Source: Macrothele yani (lineage: Eukaryota > Arthropoda > Arachnida > Araneae > Macrothelidae). Taken from it: a stretch of DNA of 64,000 bases. The stretch spans positions 69,712,971 through 69,776,970 of the forward strand of contig CM077022.1 in the NCBI GenBank assembly GCA_039090855.1, given 5' to 3'. Positions within the stretch are counted from its first letter, which is position 1. Each line of letters opens with the position of its first letter. The notes below the pieces were generated by a model. It was given only the letters and a program-made list of their open reading frames with translations, made no database searches and was not told where the DNA came from. A program made the position numbers and the translations under genes. This document shows, in pieces, positions 55,379 through 64,000 of the stretch.

Positions 55379-55528
55379 TTTTTTTTTTTTTGATTAGTGT
55401 TGGGGGGGGGGGGGGGGTTAATGACCACCTGATCAACACAATGGGCTATAAGCAGTCGCCCGTCTTAAATTTAGCCACTGATTCCAGGGAAGGGAGAAAG
55501 CTAGACCGTAAGACAAACATTAGAAATG
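55379..55528 (-). mobile_element. SINE-A copy 6, 5'-truncated
   Basis: T-rich tail, a G run at about 55403-55418, GACCACCTGATCAACAC and AGGGAAGGGAGAAAGC. It ends abruptly at GTAAGACAAACA next to LINE sequence. The tRNA head is missing. Confidence 0.8.
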
Positions 55529-57200
55529 CTGTATTACAGTCTGATTTATCCATGTTTGACTTATTGTTTATTAGTATGGGGTCAAATTATTAAGGGTATG
55601 CAAAAGTTTCCGCCGTTTTAAGGAGAAAGGAGACAGGAACAATCGGGAAACCAGTACACATTTATTCAACGAAATATTGGCCGTTAGCCTTAATGACCTT
55701 TTGCCATTTTTCAGGCAACAAATGAATGCCGCTGTGATAGACGGACTCGGGTTTTGAGCTGAAGAACGCAGTGACGAAATTTTCCACCTCTGGAACTGTG
55801 GGGAACCGCTGTTGGGCTAGGGCATGTTGCATAGAGCGAAACAGATGAAAGTCTGAGGGCTCAATGTCCGGGGAGTAAGCCGGATGCGGTAAAACCTCCC
55901 AGTGTAACTGTTCAAGGGTTTATTTCGTGTTAGCACCGACATGTGGTCTGGCATTATCGTGTAACAGGATGGCTGAGCGGCGTCCTTCACCTCTACATAG
56001 GAGTTCTTGCTCGATTGCGGTGTTTAGTTTCATCAACTGATCGCTATATCGTTGTGCAATGATTGTTTCGCCCGGTTTCAACAGTTCGAAGTACACCACT
56101 TCGTGCATATCCCACCACACACACAATCAACAGCACCTCTTTCCGGTGGATATCCTGTTTTGCAGTGGATGTTGATGGCTGGCCTGGGTCGACCCAGGAT
56201 CCTTTGCGTACGGGGTTGTCGCAATATACCCATTTTTCATCCCCGGTCACAACCTTCCACAAGATATTCTTCCCTTGAAACCTCTTCAGCAACGACATGC
56301 AGATGCCCAATCATTGACCAATATTACGCTCCGTTAAAGTATGCGGAACCCACTTACCAATCTTCTGAATCTTCCCCAAGGCCTGTAGACGCCGTGCCAC
56401 CGTCGATTGAGTCAATTTCAAACGTTTCGCCAGTTGCGTGGTAGATTGTGTGGCATCCTCTTGCAACAGAGATTTCAGCTCCTCGTCTGCCAGTTCCTGT
56501 GGTCTACCTGCACGTGGCTTGTCTTCCAAGCTTAGATCACCTTTCTTAAACCTGGCAAAACATTCTCGACACGTCCGCTCACCCATAACCGTCTCGCCAT
56601 ACGCCTGACATATTGAACCGTATGCTTCACTCGCACTTTTCCCTAAATTAAACATGAATAACAAACAGTGCCGCAAATGAATTTCATCGACAGCCATGCT
56701 TGGCTTCATGTACGAACTGACAGCACGGGTCGCCGGCCGGTTAGAACCCTACAGCGCCCGCTAGCGGGTGCGGAGGAAACTTTTTTATACCCCTAATACT
56801 AAGACTAATTTATATAAATTACAATCATTACAAAATAGGATGGTCAAAAGTTTAAATAATTTTAGGGGCATTAATTTGAATATGGGGGTACGGATTTATT
56901 TTTATGGATTTTTAGATACTGAGAAATTATGGCAATATAGAATATTAGGATTTATGTATAAAAGAATAAAGCTATAAACGTTTAATTCAGCTGAACACTG
57001 TGGGTCACGACTATTAAATAAGAGACAGAAATGCATTTTTATTACCAATGCCTAACACTTTAGCCGAACAAAGATTTATTGATTACCAGGGACTGATGTT
57101 ATGGAATAACCTACCTTGTCAACAAACACATATTAATATTTATAATTATTTTCGAAAGCAAATAAAACAATATTTGCTAACAAACTAAAATATGAAGTTT
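55529..57200 (+). mobile_element. LINE RT C-terminal fragment, split by a mariner
   Basis: Left of the mariner: LYYSLIYPCLTYCLLVWGQI. After removing the mariner the frame continues INTKTNLYKLQSLQNRMVKS, LNNFRGINLNMGV, and then LPMPNTLAEQRFIDYQGLML, WNNLPCQQTHINIYNYFRKQ and IKQYLLTN-stop. This is the thumb/C-terminal region of a non-LTR reverse transcriptase, with the 'YQG-LWN-LP' end. Internal stops and frameshifts are present. Confidence 0.8.
55593..56793 (-). mobile_element. Mariner (DD34D) element, inactive
   Basis: TA-flanked ends AGGGTATGCAAAAGTTTCCG and the complement GGGGTATAAAAAAGTTTCCT bound 1201 bp. The minus-strand transposase starts at 56709: MKPSMAVDEIHLRHCLLFMF, NLGKSASEAYGSICQAYGET, CFARFKKGDLSLEDKPRAGR, WVPHTLTERNIGQ-stop, VVTGDEKWVYCDNPVRKGSW (first Asp), MHEVVYFELLKPGETIIAQR, ILLHDNARPHVGANTK-stop (second Asp), AYSPDIEPSDFHLFRSMQHA (third Asp). 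Two stops and one frameshift near 56110. Confidence 0.92.
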
Positions 57201-57603
57201 AATAGTAAAATTTATTAATCAGACCAGATTTGTGTAAATTTTTTATGTGCAGGACGTTTGGCTTGACTACGTATTTTAGGGGAATTGGGATTCACTCAGG
57301 CTATATATACACTATATTCACAAAAGTCACCGGACACCTAGAAGAGAAACACAACATAGCATTTATTGACATACATTAGAACGATGTCGGTCCACCTTTG
57401 GCCTACACGTGTCTTCACGAGCTCCGTGTTTGAGTGTTTCACGTATGTGTTCTGTGTGTCCCATCATTGTTCTTTTGTGTGTATGTCGAAGTTAAAGGCC
57501 TGTGCTTTCGTTTAAGATCCCTCACGAGTTGGTGAGTGCTCATTTTGTTTCATTAACACTGTTTTAATTTCCACACCGAGCTGGTCCTTTTCTTCGTTAA
57601 CCC

Positions 57604-59025
57604 TTGCCATTGATTATGGCATCTGCCGATGAGGGCGCTGTTCCCACCCGCATCGCCTCTTCAACGACAGATGCAGCCGATCAATCATCTTCGCTTGCTA
57701 GGGGAGAGCCTCTTAATTTTCCTCCTGTCGTTTGCACGTCTTCTTCTGCTCAGGTCTCCGACTCTGCCATTGAGAACGTGGATGTGACGTCCCTGGCTTC
57801 TGCTGACGATGATGAATTCATGGACGTCTCTGATGGCGTTGCTAATCTGCCCTCTACAGTTTCTACTGCCTCTGCTTGCAGTACATTGTCTCATGCTGCG
57901 TCAATGCCTTCCAGAGGAGGCGCTTCTGTACGCACGTATTATGCGGCTGCTTCTGGTATTCCACCCGCTTCCTCCTCGTCTTGTCTGCCCCCTTTGGATT
58001 CTTACGTTACTCTCAACGGTGACACCATCTTATTAGACATTCCCGAGAACTCTCCTGCTGGTCAACGTCTTCATTCGACCCTCGAGTTGGGGGTTTGTTT
58101 TGATGCGCTGCCCACTACTCCTTTGAAGCAGTACAGCTCCGCTCTCAGGAAGATGCTTCCTTCTGGTGCCATCACCTACCTCACCCGAAAGCCACGAAAT
58201 GTGATTGTTTATGTTTCGAAGAAAGAATATGCCGAGCTTGTCTTGTCTCGGGGCCTATCAATTGGCGATCGTCACCTCTTAGCCGAATCCATCGCCCAGC
58301 GTCCTGTTCTGGTCTCTCTACATCAGGTACTCCCGGTAATCTCTGATGATATGCTGTGTGCTGCACTTAGTCGATGCGGCAGAGTATTTGGCCCAGTGAA
58401 GACTCTCTCCTCTTCCCCCTCTGACCATGATGATAAACATATCTGTGGCTTCCGTAGAACTGCTCGCATCATCTTCCCGTCGGAAGAGCATCTCATAAAG
58501 TTTCCACGGTTCCTCGATGTTCGTTGCGGTAACGAGCGCAGCCGGATTGAGCTCCTCACCTCTGCTAATTGCTCACGCTGCAAGGCTTACGGCCATCAGC
58601 AGGCTCATTGCCCCCATGAAGAGCCACTGACCCCTGCAGCTCCAACGCAGCATTCTACCTCTTCCTCCGTTTCTGCTGCCATGCCTGCACCTCCTGGACC
58701 CAGTTCTGCCGAAAATCTGATTAAAGCCTTCGATCAACACGCGTCTTCCGATGTTGCTTTCTCCACTGTGTCGGATTTTTCTCCGCTTGACTCCTCCTTG
58801 CCTTCCCGTGTTCTCTCTCCATCAGAGAACAACACGGCAGATCTTCAAGCTTCATTCACCGTCGGCACTTTTGCTCCCGGCGATGAGGTGGACCTTTCCT
58901 CTGATTTCACATCTCGTGTGTCATCGATCCACGGCAAACGTCGCTCTACTACCAGTACCGAGGCCCAGAGGAAAAAGAAGAAGTCACCTTCTCGACTGGC
59001 CGCCCACATTGTTCCACCCGTCTAG
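57604..59025 (+). CDS. LINE ORF1 (zinc-knuckle protein), probably frameshifted at its C-terminus
   Basis: Open for 473 codons from the ATG at 57604 (the next in-frame ATG, two codons on, MASADEGAV, is in a good context). A Ser/Ala-rich N-terminus leads to an RRM-like region at about 210-320 (RNVIVYVSKKEYAELVLSRG, DDMLCAALSRCGRVFGPVKT, ARIIFPSEEHLIKFP). One knuckle CSRCKAYGHQQAHC lies at about 322-335, followed by a Ser/Pro-rich tail and a basic RKKKKSPSRL end. The neighbouring frame continues from about 58985 to 59417 with SLLSRSSSSSSKSKGPLPTF, FEDLYEFLTHKTNREASLII and QQFEAVLLDVFDQATSILKF. ORF1 may therefore originally have been about 615 residues and lost its C-terminus to a one-base change near 58985, or the second part is a separate ORF. 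It is not a host gene. Confidence 0.85.
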   Translation: MPLIMASADEGAVPTRIASSTTDAADQSSSLARGEPLNFPPVVCTSSSAQVSDSAIENVDVTSLASADDDEFMDVSDGVANLPSTVSTASACSTLSHAASMPSRGGASVRTYYAAASGIPPASSSSCLPPLDSYVTLNGDTILLDIPENSPAGQRLHSTLELGVCFDALPTTPLKQYSSALRKMLPSGAITYLTRKPRNVIVYVSKKEYAELVLSRGLSIGDRHLLAESIAQRPVLVSLHQVLPVISDDMLCAALSRCGRVFGPVKTLSSSPSDHDDKHICGFRRTARIIFPSEEHLIKFPRFLDVRCGNERSRIELLTSANCSRCKAYGHQQAHCPHEEPLTPAAPTQHSTSSSVSAAMPAPPGPSSAENLIKAFDQHASSDVAFSTVSDFSPLDSSLPSRVLSPSENNTADLQASFTVGTFAPGDEVDLSSDFTSRVSSIHGKRRSTTSTEAQRKKKKSPSRLAAHIVPPV

Positions 59026-59389
59026 CAAGATACAAGTCTCTCCTGTCACGTTCTAGCTCTTCCTCTTCAAAGTCCAAGGGTCCTCTGCCGACGTTTGAAG
59101 ATTTCTCGACTCTGCTTACCAATGCCTCTCTTCCTTCAGAACCTGTCTCCTTTGAAGATCTTTACGAGTTTCTCACTCATAAAACAAATCGGGAGGCTTC
59201 TCTAATAATTTTACAGCAGTTTGAAGCAGTTCTTCTGGATGTTTTTGACCAAGCAACCTCCATCCTCAAATTCCTCCGGCATAATTCCAAGCAACCCGAC
59301 TACGTCTTGTGGTGTCGTGGTACCATCAATCGCCTCGACATATTTCAGAAAGCTGCCATAGCTGCCTTTCATCCGACGTCGGACTTACC

Positions 59390-59640
59390 CATTCCAGACC
59401 GCCACTCTGAATTGTAGGGGGTTTACTAACCCCCTCGCTAACGCTCTCATTCTGGAAGATCTCTCGCCTCTTGTGGCCGACTTACTCCTTCTGCATGAGA
59501 TTAACTGCCACTCTTCGACACTTTTTCATAGGTGGTGCACTTGGGACTTCACCTTTCACCATGCTTTCCGTTACTCAGTGCACGGTGGTACAGCAGGAGT
59601 ATCAGTCTGCCATCTCCGCATGCCGTGAAAGCTGTTTCTA
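59390..59640 (+). pseudogene. LINE ORF2 endonuclease N-terminus, truncated
   Basis: Reads QTATLNCRGFTNPLANALIL, EDLSPLVADLLLLHEINCHS, then WCTWDFTFHHAFRYSVHGGT, AGVSVCHLRMP-stop. This is the start of an apurinic-type endonuclease: 'LN-RG' replaces LNVRG, and LLHEIN replaces the LQET catalytic block with its Glu kept. No further ORF2 follows; the sequence passes into 3' UTR. It overlaps the end of the second ORF1 frame by a few bases. Confidence 0.75.
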
Positions 59641-59943
59641 TGCTACGCGGTCACCAGTGACCCCGTGGTTCGCTGTTACACCAAGTCCATTACATCTCAC
59701 GGTGAGTTAAGACTCTGCATTAACTTTTTGTTGTTCTTTCGCAATGCGGTGCTCCGCCTGTGATCATTTTGTTCTTCCTCAAACATTGCTCTGTTTGCAT
59801 CACGTTGTAAATTTGTCATTACTCATTCAATGTACATATCATCGTTTTTATCAGTTTGTATCATTCCTGTTCTTTTTCTTTTCTTTGAGACGATTCCATG
59901 TTGCTCGTCTCCTCTGTTTTGTTACATTAAAGCGATTCTGAAA

Positions 59944-60947
59944 CCACCTTTGGCCTTAATGCAGGCACTGACCCTTCGAGACAGGCTTTCGACAAGGTTT
60001 TGGAGCACAGCGATAGGTATGCGCTTCCATTCAGTACATAATGCTGCCGCTAACTGTTGCTTAGTAGTAGGCCTTGGTTCCAAACTTCTTATGCGGTGCT
60101 GTAATTCATCCCATAGGTGTTCTATGGGATTAAGATCAGTGCTGTCTACTGGCCAGTCCACACAAGATACGGCATTATCGTCAAACCACGACGTAACAGT
60201 CCTTGCTTTATGGCTCGGTGCATTATCCTGATGGTACCAGCAAGGCTCGGTTCCATAGTATTGCCACAGAGTTGGTAGGGCATAATTGTCCAGAATATCG
60301 AGGTAGACGTGCTGGTTAACAGGTTTTCCACGATAACCAATGCGACTAAAAACACCCCCACACGAGTACACTACCAACTCCAAACTTGACCGTAGGAATA
60401 GTACACTGTGGTAAATAGCTTTCCACGACTGCCACCATACCCCCACACGCCCATCAGACTGATTGATCGTGTATCTGGATTCATCAGTCCATAGGACACG
60501 TTTCCATTGATCTAAGGTCAAAGATAAATGTTCTTTACACCATGCTAAACGACGAGTAGCATTCCGAGTGGAGATAAAAGGCTTATGAGCAGCCGCACGA
60601 CCACTGTAACCCATGGAATGAAATTCTCTGAGAATGGTGCGTGTACATACCGAGGTTCCAGCATTTTTGCTCACCTGTACACTGAGGTCTTGTGCAGTAC
60701 TCCGTCGATTAGCTGTAAGGACTCTCCTGAGGCTTCGACGTCCTCTATCACTGATTTTCTTTGGTCTGCCTGTACGTTTTGCTGTTTCAGGCATGCTATG
60801 TGTTTTCCAGTTATTCAGTACATCCAAAACAGTTGACTTGGGTATGTTTAAACGCCTCTCGGTTTCTTTTATGGGCAACCCACTAATATAACACCCAACA
60901 ATCTTTCCTTTTTCAAAGTCAGTTCTCTCCCGCCGCGACATTTTCAC
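59944..60947 (-). pseudogene. Tc1 transposase, open but with a locally shifted segment and lost C-terminus
   Basis: The start MKMSRRERTDFEKGKIVGCY at 60947 leads LPIKETERRLNIPKSTVLDV, TGRPKKISDRGRRSLRRVLT, RRLAWCKEHLSLTLDQWKRV, LWTDESRYTINQSDGRVGVW (first Asp), CWYHQDNAPSHKARTVTSWF (second Asp) and [20 protein letters not shown] (Glu; DD34E), then RRVSACIKAKGG. It looks intact, but residues of about 60430-60345 read IYHSVLFLRSSLELVVYS. The neighbouring frame gives the family block YLPQCTIPTVKFGVGSVLVW, so two compensating indels have scrambled about 30 residues. The LINE insertion replaces the last few codons with FRIALM. Confidence 0.88.
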
Positions 60948-61140
60948 TCAACCTCACAGTACGATATGATCTCAGTGAGCTGCAGGCTTATTTTTATACC
61001 GTTTGCAGATGTACCGCGCATCTTAACAACGCAGCGGATCTGTTCATTTGCTTTTGAAGGGGTGTCCGGTGACTTTTGTCAATATAGTGTATTTGAATAG
61101 TATGCCACGCTACAAGTTACACGATGTAATATGCTACCAA

Positions 61141-61295
61141 ATTTTTTTGTTTGTTTGGGGAGTTAATGACCACCGTAAACAAATTCAATGGGCTATAAGC
61201 AGCCGTCTGTCCATAATTTAGGCTCACTGGTTCCAGGGAAGGGACAGAGCCAATGCCGTAAGACAAACAGAACATCCATGCCTCATCCATGAATC
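61141..61295 (-). mobile_element. SINE-A copy 7, 5'-truncated
   Basis: Tail, GACCACCGTAAACAAATTC and AGGGAAGGGACAGAGCC are present, ending at CATGCCTCATCCATGAATCC next to low-complexity DNA. The tRNA A-box part is missing. Confidence 0.82.
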
Positions 61296-61309
61296 CAAAT
61301 CATGAACCG

Positions 61310-61750
61310 ACATAATTAATCAACATCATGATGATGATGACGTTGATGTTGATGCTGATGATGATCAACAAGATATTGATGATCATCATGATCGTGATAT
61401 ACTGATAATGATCGTCATGTTGATGCTGATTTATTATTTCATGACCTCGATGTTGATGATTAACATGATAATGATCATCACCATCGTGATGATGCTGATG
61501 ATAATCATGTTGATGTTGATCATCAACAACATGTTGATTCATCATCATGATGTTGATAATGATCAACCTGATATTGATCAGGTTGATCATTATCAACATC
61601 ATGATGATTTTGCTGATGATTTTGCTGATGATCATCATCATGTTGATGTTGATTTATTATTTCATGATGTTGATGATCAACATGATAATGATCATCACCA
61701 TCGTGACAATGATGATAATGATGATCATCATCATGTTGACGTTGATATTA
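61310..61750. repeat. GATGAT/ATCATC low-complexity block with inverted segments
   Basis: Irregular ATG/ATC triplets on both strands, with self-complementary words such as TTGATGATCAACAT. An imperfect duplicate of roughly 230 bp is visible (GATTATTTATTTCATGA-like blocks near 61430 and 61650). Histidine/Met-rich open frames here are by-products. Confidence 0.9.
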
Positions 61751-61756
61751 TTAATT

Positions 61757-61846
61757 GGATGAGCGGCAGCTGGGAATCTAACCCACAGCTGTCGTCTACC
61801 ACACAGTCACGAGACTGACGATTAGCCAACTGCGCAACTCCGGTGG
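61757..61846 (-). repeat. tRNA-like sequence (third SINE-type head)
   Basis: The minus strand reads GAGTTGCGCAGTTGGCTAAT with a B-box-like GGTTAGATTCC and GCCGCTC end. It does not fold as a complete tRNA by eye, so a SINE head or tRNA pseudogene is likelier. Confidence 0.5.
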
Positions 61847-62087
61847 TTAGCTTTGTTCTATGGGAATAAAAGATTTTTCCCTTTCTTCGTTCGCAGGTAT
61901 AATTGGATAAAGTTTCGTGACTGAGATAATATATCATAAAAAAGAACAGTCACATCTGGTGGAGAGTAACCTATGCTAAAACTGCAGTGCTATTTGCATG
62001 TGTTCATAGGTGTGACACTATCAGAAAAAAAGCAACGAAGGGTTGCGCTTTTGCAGTTAAGCTGTTGCATAGCAGCCATACATATTT

Positions 62088-62301
62088 TTTTTATTGGGGC
62101 GTTTAATGACCACCGTGATCAACTCGATGGGCCATTAGTAGTCGCCAATCCCTGATTTAGGACCACTGATTCCAGGGAAGGGAGAGAGCCAGTGCCGTAA
62201 GACTAACACAACATCCATGCTTCCCCAGGATTCGAACCCGGGCCCATTTCGGACGAATGGTCAAGAGCCAGCGCTTAGATCACTGCGCCACCGTGGGCGG
62301 C
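62088..62301 (-). mobile_element. SINE-A copy 8, full length, diverged
   Basis: Complete from the tail (TTTTTTTTATTGGGGCGTTT) to the head (GCCCACGGTGGCGCAGTG on the minus strand, GGGTTCGAATCCTGGGG). Short CCATAC at both edges may be a residual target duplication. Confidence 0.9.
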
Positions 62302-63362
62302 CCCATACGTCATCCCATATAACTGCTGTGTCATGATGCAAATCTCATTATTTTTAAAATGAGGAACAAAAGAAACAAGAGTAACGAATCGAGGGTATGT
62401 TTCACGTCACTCCAGTTTAATTGGAATTATTGCGTGTGATAAGGGGAGCGTAATCGTACACCCACATTATCTTAAAACTAAAGTTAGGAGATGAAGGTGT
62501 ATTCTGAAGTGGATTTCGTTCTTGTGTGGGGTCGTTTTCCCTGAAGCTCATGTTTTCCTTCCTTCAGCGCCATCCAAAAGTACTATAGTGCTTCGTCTTG
62601 TGAGACATGGAATGTTCTCACATCGCACGAACGGTATAAAGTAATTGGAGCAGAACAGCTCGAAATTCTAACCTTAGTCCTGCCGAGTAGTTCTGGGATA
62701 AACTGAGTGTAAGATCAACGTATGAGCAGTTGTTCCCACTACATCAGCAAAAGCCAAGGTATATTAAGTAGAAGAATGTGTTGATGAGGGAAGTTTCCGT
62801 TCTGACAAAATGTGGACATTATCTTGGCTTCCACATGACGTATATTCTAACTTAACTTTCATTTCTAATTGTCTTTCTGGATATAAATGTTGAGTTCATT
62901 CTCCGTCTCAACCGTAACGTTATATTTTCTCACTCAGAGAACGTTATTGTGACAGCAATCTTGTGGTCAAGAGTGAATGAGGTATACGCGTTTAACAAGC
63001 TAAGAACGAAATATATGAAGCTACAGCAGCAGAAGGTGTGATGGAAGGTGTCTTAAGCTGTAAGTGGTCTTTTTCATGCAGTTAGCGTCTGTTAATTTAA
63101 GTGCTGTTATTATATATTTCGTGTAAGAATTTCGTTAATCTACTATTGTGTTTACTAACTCACGCTAATCAGATTAAGTTACTATTACTGTTAAAAGTTA
63201 CTTGAGTGATTATCTAGAAGTTCTTCATTCGCGTAATGCCTATTGAGAGTAATGGCTGAATAAAACACGAATTGTAAGTAACTAATTCTTTGAAGATCTT
63301 TGACTTTTTTATGCCGTAAGCTATTAAGGGTTTCACTTAGAGTGAAGTAGAACAACTTAACG
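62302..63362. other. No gene seen (1.06 kb)
   Basis: AT-rich, unique-looking sequence. A pyrimidine tract ending CTTCCTTCAG near 62565 looks like a splice acceptor, but no coding continuation was recognised. Confidence 0.45.
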
Positions 63363-63790
63363 TAGTGTTTCTGAGGTTGAGTAACTGAAGTATTTGAGGG
63401 TTTTTTTTTTTTTGATCGAAGGTTTAACGGCCACGATGAGCAACTCAGTGGGCTATAAGCAGTCGCACGTCCATAATTCAGGGCCACTGGTTCCGGGGAA
63501 GGGAGAGAGAGAGCTTCGTAAGACAAACACAACATCCATGCCTCACCAGGATTCGAACCTGGATCCCTTCCAGACGAATGCTCATAAGCTATCGCTTAGA
63601 CCACTGCGCCACGGGGGCGGCTTTCTGAGGTTGAGTAACTGAGTAGTGTTTCTGAGTTTGAATAACTGAGTGGTGTTTCTGAGGTTACTTAACTTAGTGT
63701 TTCTGAGGTTGAGTAACTGAGTGGTGTTTCTGAGGTAACTTAACTTAGTGTTTCTGAGGTTACTTAGTGTTTCTGAGCTTACAAACGTAT
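63363..63790. repeat. ~24-bp minisatellite split by a SINE
   Basis: Unit GTGTTTCTGAGGTTGAGTAA plus CTGA recurs with variants; one to two copies lie before the SINE and about eight after it. Confidence 0.9.
63402..63621 (-). mobile_element. SINE-A copy 9, full length
   Basis: T12 tail, CCACGATGAGCAACTCAGTG body, and tRNA-like head (complement of GCCCCCGTGGCGCAGTGG; B-box complement at about 63551). It is inserted in the minisatellite, so the target duplication cannot be separated from the repeat units. Confidence 0.93.
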
Positions 63791-64000
63791 TGACACCTTT
63801 TTAAATAAAGAACATTATACCCAGAAAAAAGCCATTTCCCCCAAAAATTAAAGCGCAACTTTCGTTAAAATAGTTACTGAAAATGCATCCTCATAACGCA
63901 ATTTTTCTTATCATTTCTAAAGGTAAACCAGAATATATTCGATTCAAACTTTTTCTTTCGTGTGTTTGTTGATCAGATTTTTGTCACCATGTCTTACAGG

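Larger units (their letters stand above)
57404..59943 (+). mobile_element. Internally deleted LINE with 12-bp TSD
   Basis: Target duplication CCACCTTTGGCC lies at 57392-57403 and 59944-59955. The insert has a 5' UTR (57404-57603), ORF1, the start of an ORF2 endonuclease (59390-59630) and then about 300 bp of 3' UTR. The reverse transcriptase is missing. The two ends are intact by TSD. Confidence 0.92.
57310..61089 (-). mobile_element. Tc1-like element carrying a LINE
   Basis: TA-flanked ends CACTATATTCACAAAAGTCA and the complement CACTATATTGACAAAAGTCA. Without the LINE (57404-59943 plus one TSD copy) it is about 1.23 kb, a normal Tc1 size. The LINE entered the last codons of the transposase; the remaining C-terminus on the left side reads KGGPTSF-stop. 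Confidence 0.95.

Noticed and set aside
61408..61818. 136-codon His/Met/Asp-rich protein
   Set aside because: By-product of GATGAT/ATCATC low-complexity DNA, open in several frames on both strands.
62560..62700. Possible exon after the pyrimidine tract and AG near 62572
   Set aside because: The following frame is short and matches nothing I recognise; no paired donor with continuing coding sequence.
1..64000. Prokaryotic operon, phage or viral origin
   Set aside because: Spliced host gene, A-tailed SINEs with target duplications and Tc1/mariner density are animal features; no bacterial gene organisation is present.

Overview
The window is a stretch of animal nuclear DNA, most likely arthropod and perhaps chelicerate. 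The reasons are one host gene with GT-AG introns, dense Tc1/mariner DNA transposons, tRNA-derived SINEs with poly-A tails and target-site duplications, non-LTR retrotransposon remnants and a Penelope-like fragment. Nothing looks bacterial or viral. The arthropod placement rests on the transposon mix and the gene family; the species is not identified.

Host gene. One gene is supported: a CRAL-TRIO (alpha-tocopherol-transfer-protein-like) lipid carrier on the minus strand. Its five coding exons are 40812-40655, 27342-27088, 25729-25536, 16428-16318 and 11567-11373. All splice sites are canonical and intron phases are 1, 1, 0, 0. Exons 2-5 join in frame and end in TAA. Exon 1 must change frame inside a short GA run (about a 2-bp loss), so the assembled sequence cannot encode the full protein as it stands. 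The introns (about 13.3, 1.36, 9.1 and 4.75 kb) consist largely of inserted transposons; intron 2 would be about 140 bp without its single Tc1 insertion.

Layout. 1-10 kb: a mariner fragment, a TTAA-flanked foldback MITE, a Tc1 carrying a SINE, a mariner-derived MITE, a second SINE family and a mariner with a CT run. 10-11 kb: an 84-bp minisatellite with a SINE in it. 11-41 kb: the host gene with its intronic load of about nine Tc1-like elements, a mariner, a dispersed repeat family and a large foldback. 41-50 kb: a Tc1, a Tc3-like element split by a LINE 3' fragment, a Penelope-like GIY-YIG remnant split by a mariner and a SINE, and more mariner remnants. 50-57 kb: a 546-bp near-perfect palindrome, an ORF1-only LINE with a 15-bp TSD, and a LINE RT fragment split by a mariner. 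57-61 kb: a Tc1 carrying a second internally deleted LINE with a 12-bp TSD. 61-64 kb: SINEs, low-complexity DNA and a minisatellite.

Themes. Insertion order can be read at many loci (element inside element, with TSDs). Three different Tc1 families contain in-place tandem amplification of part of the transposase gene (about 250 bp x9, 210 bp x3, 195 bp x3), and a fourth copy carries 23 bp x4. Two unrelated LINE insertions are intact at both ends yet lack the reverse transcriptase. Almost every transposase is broken, so most of the window is a fossil record of transposition around one real gene.
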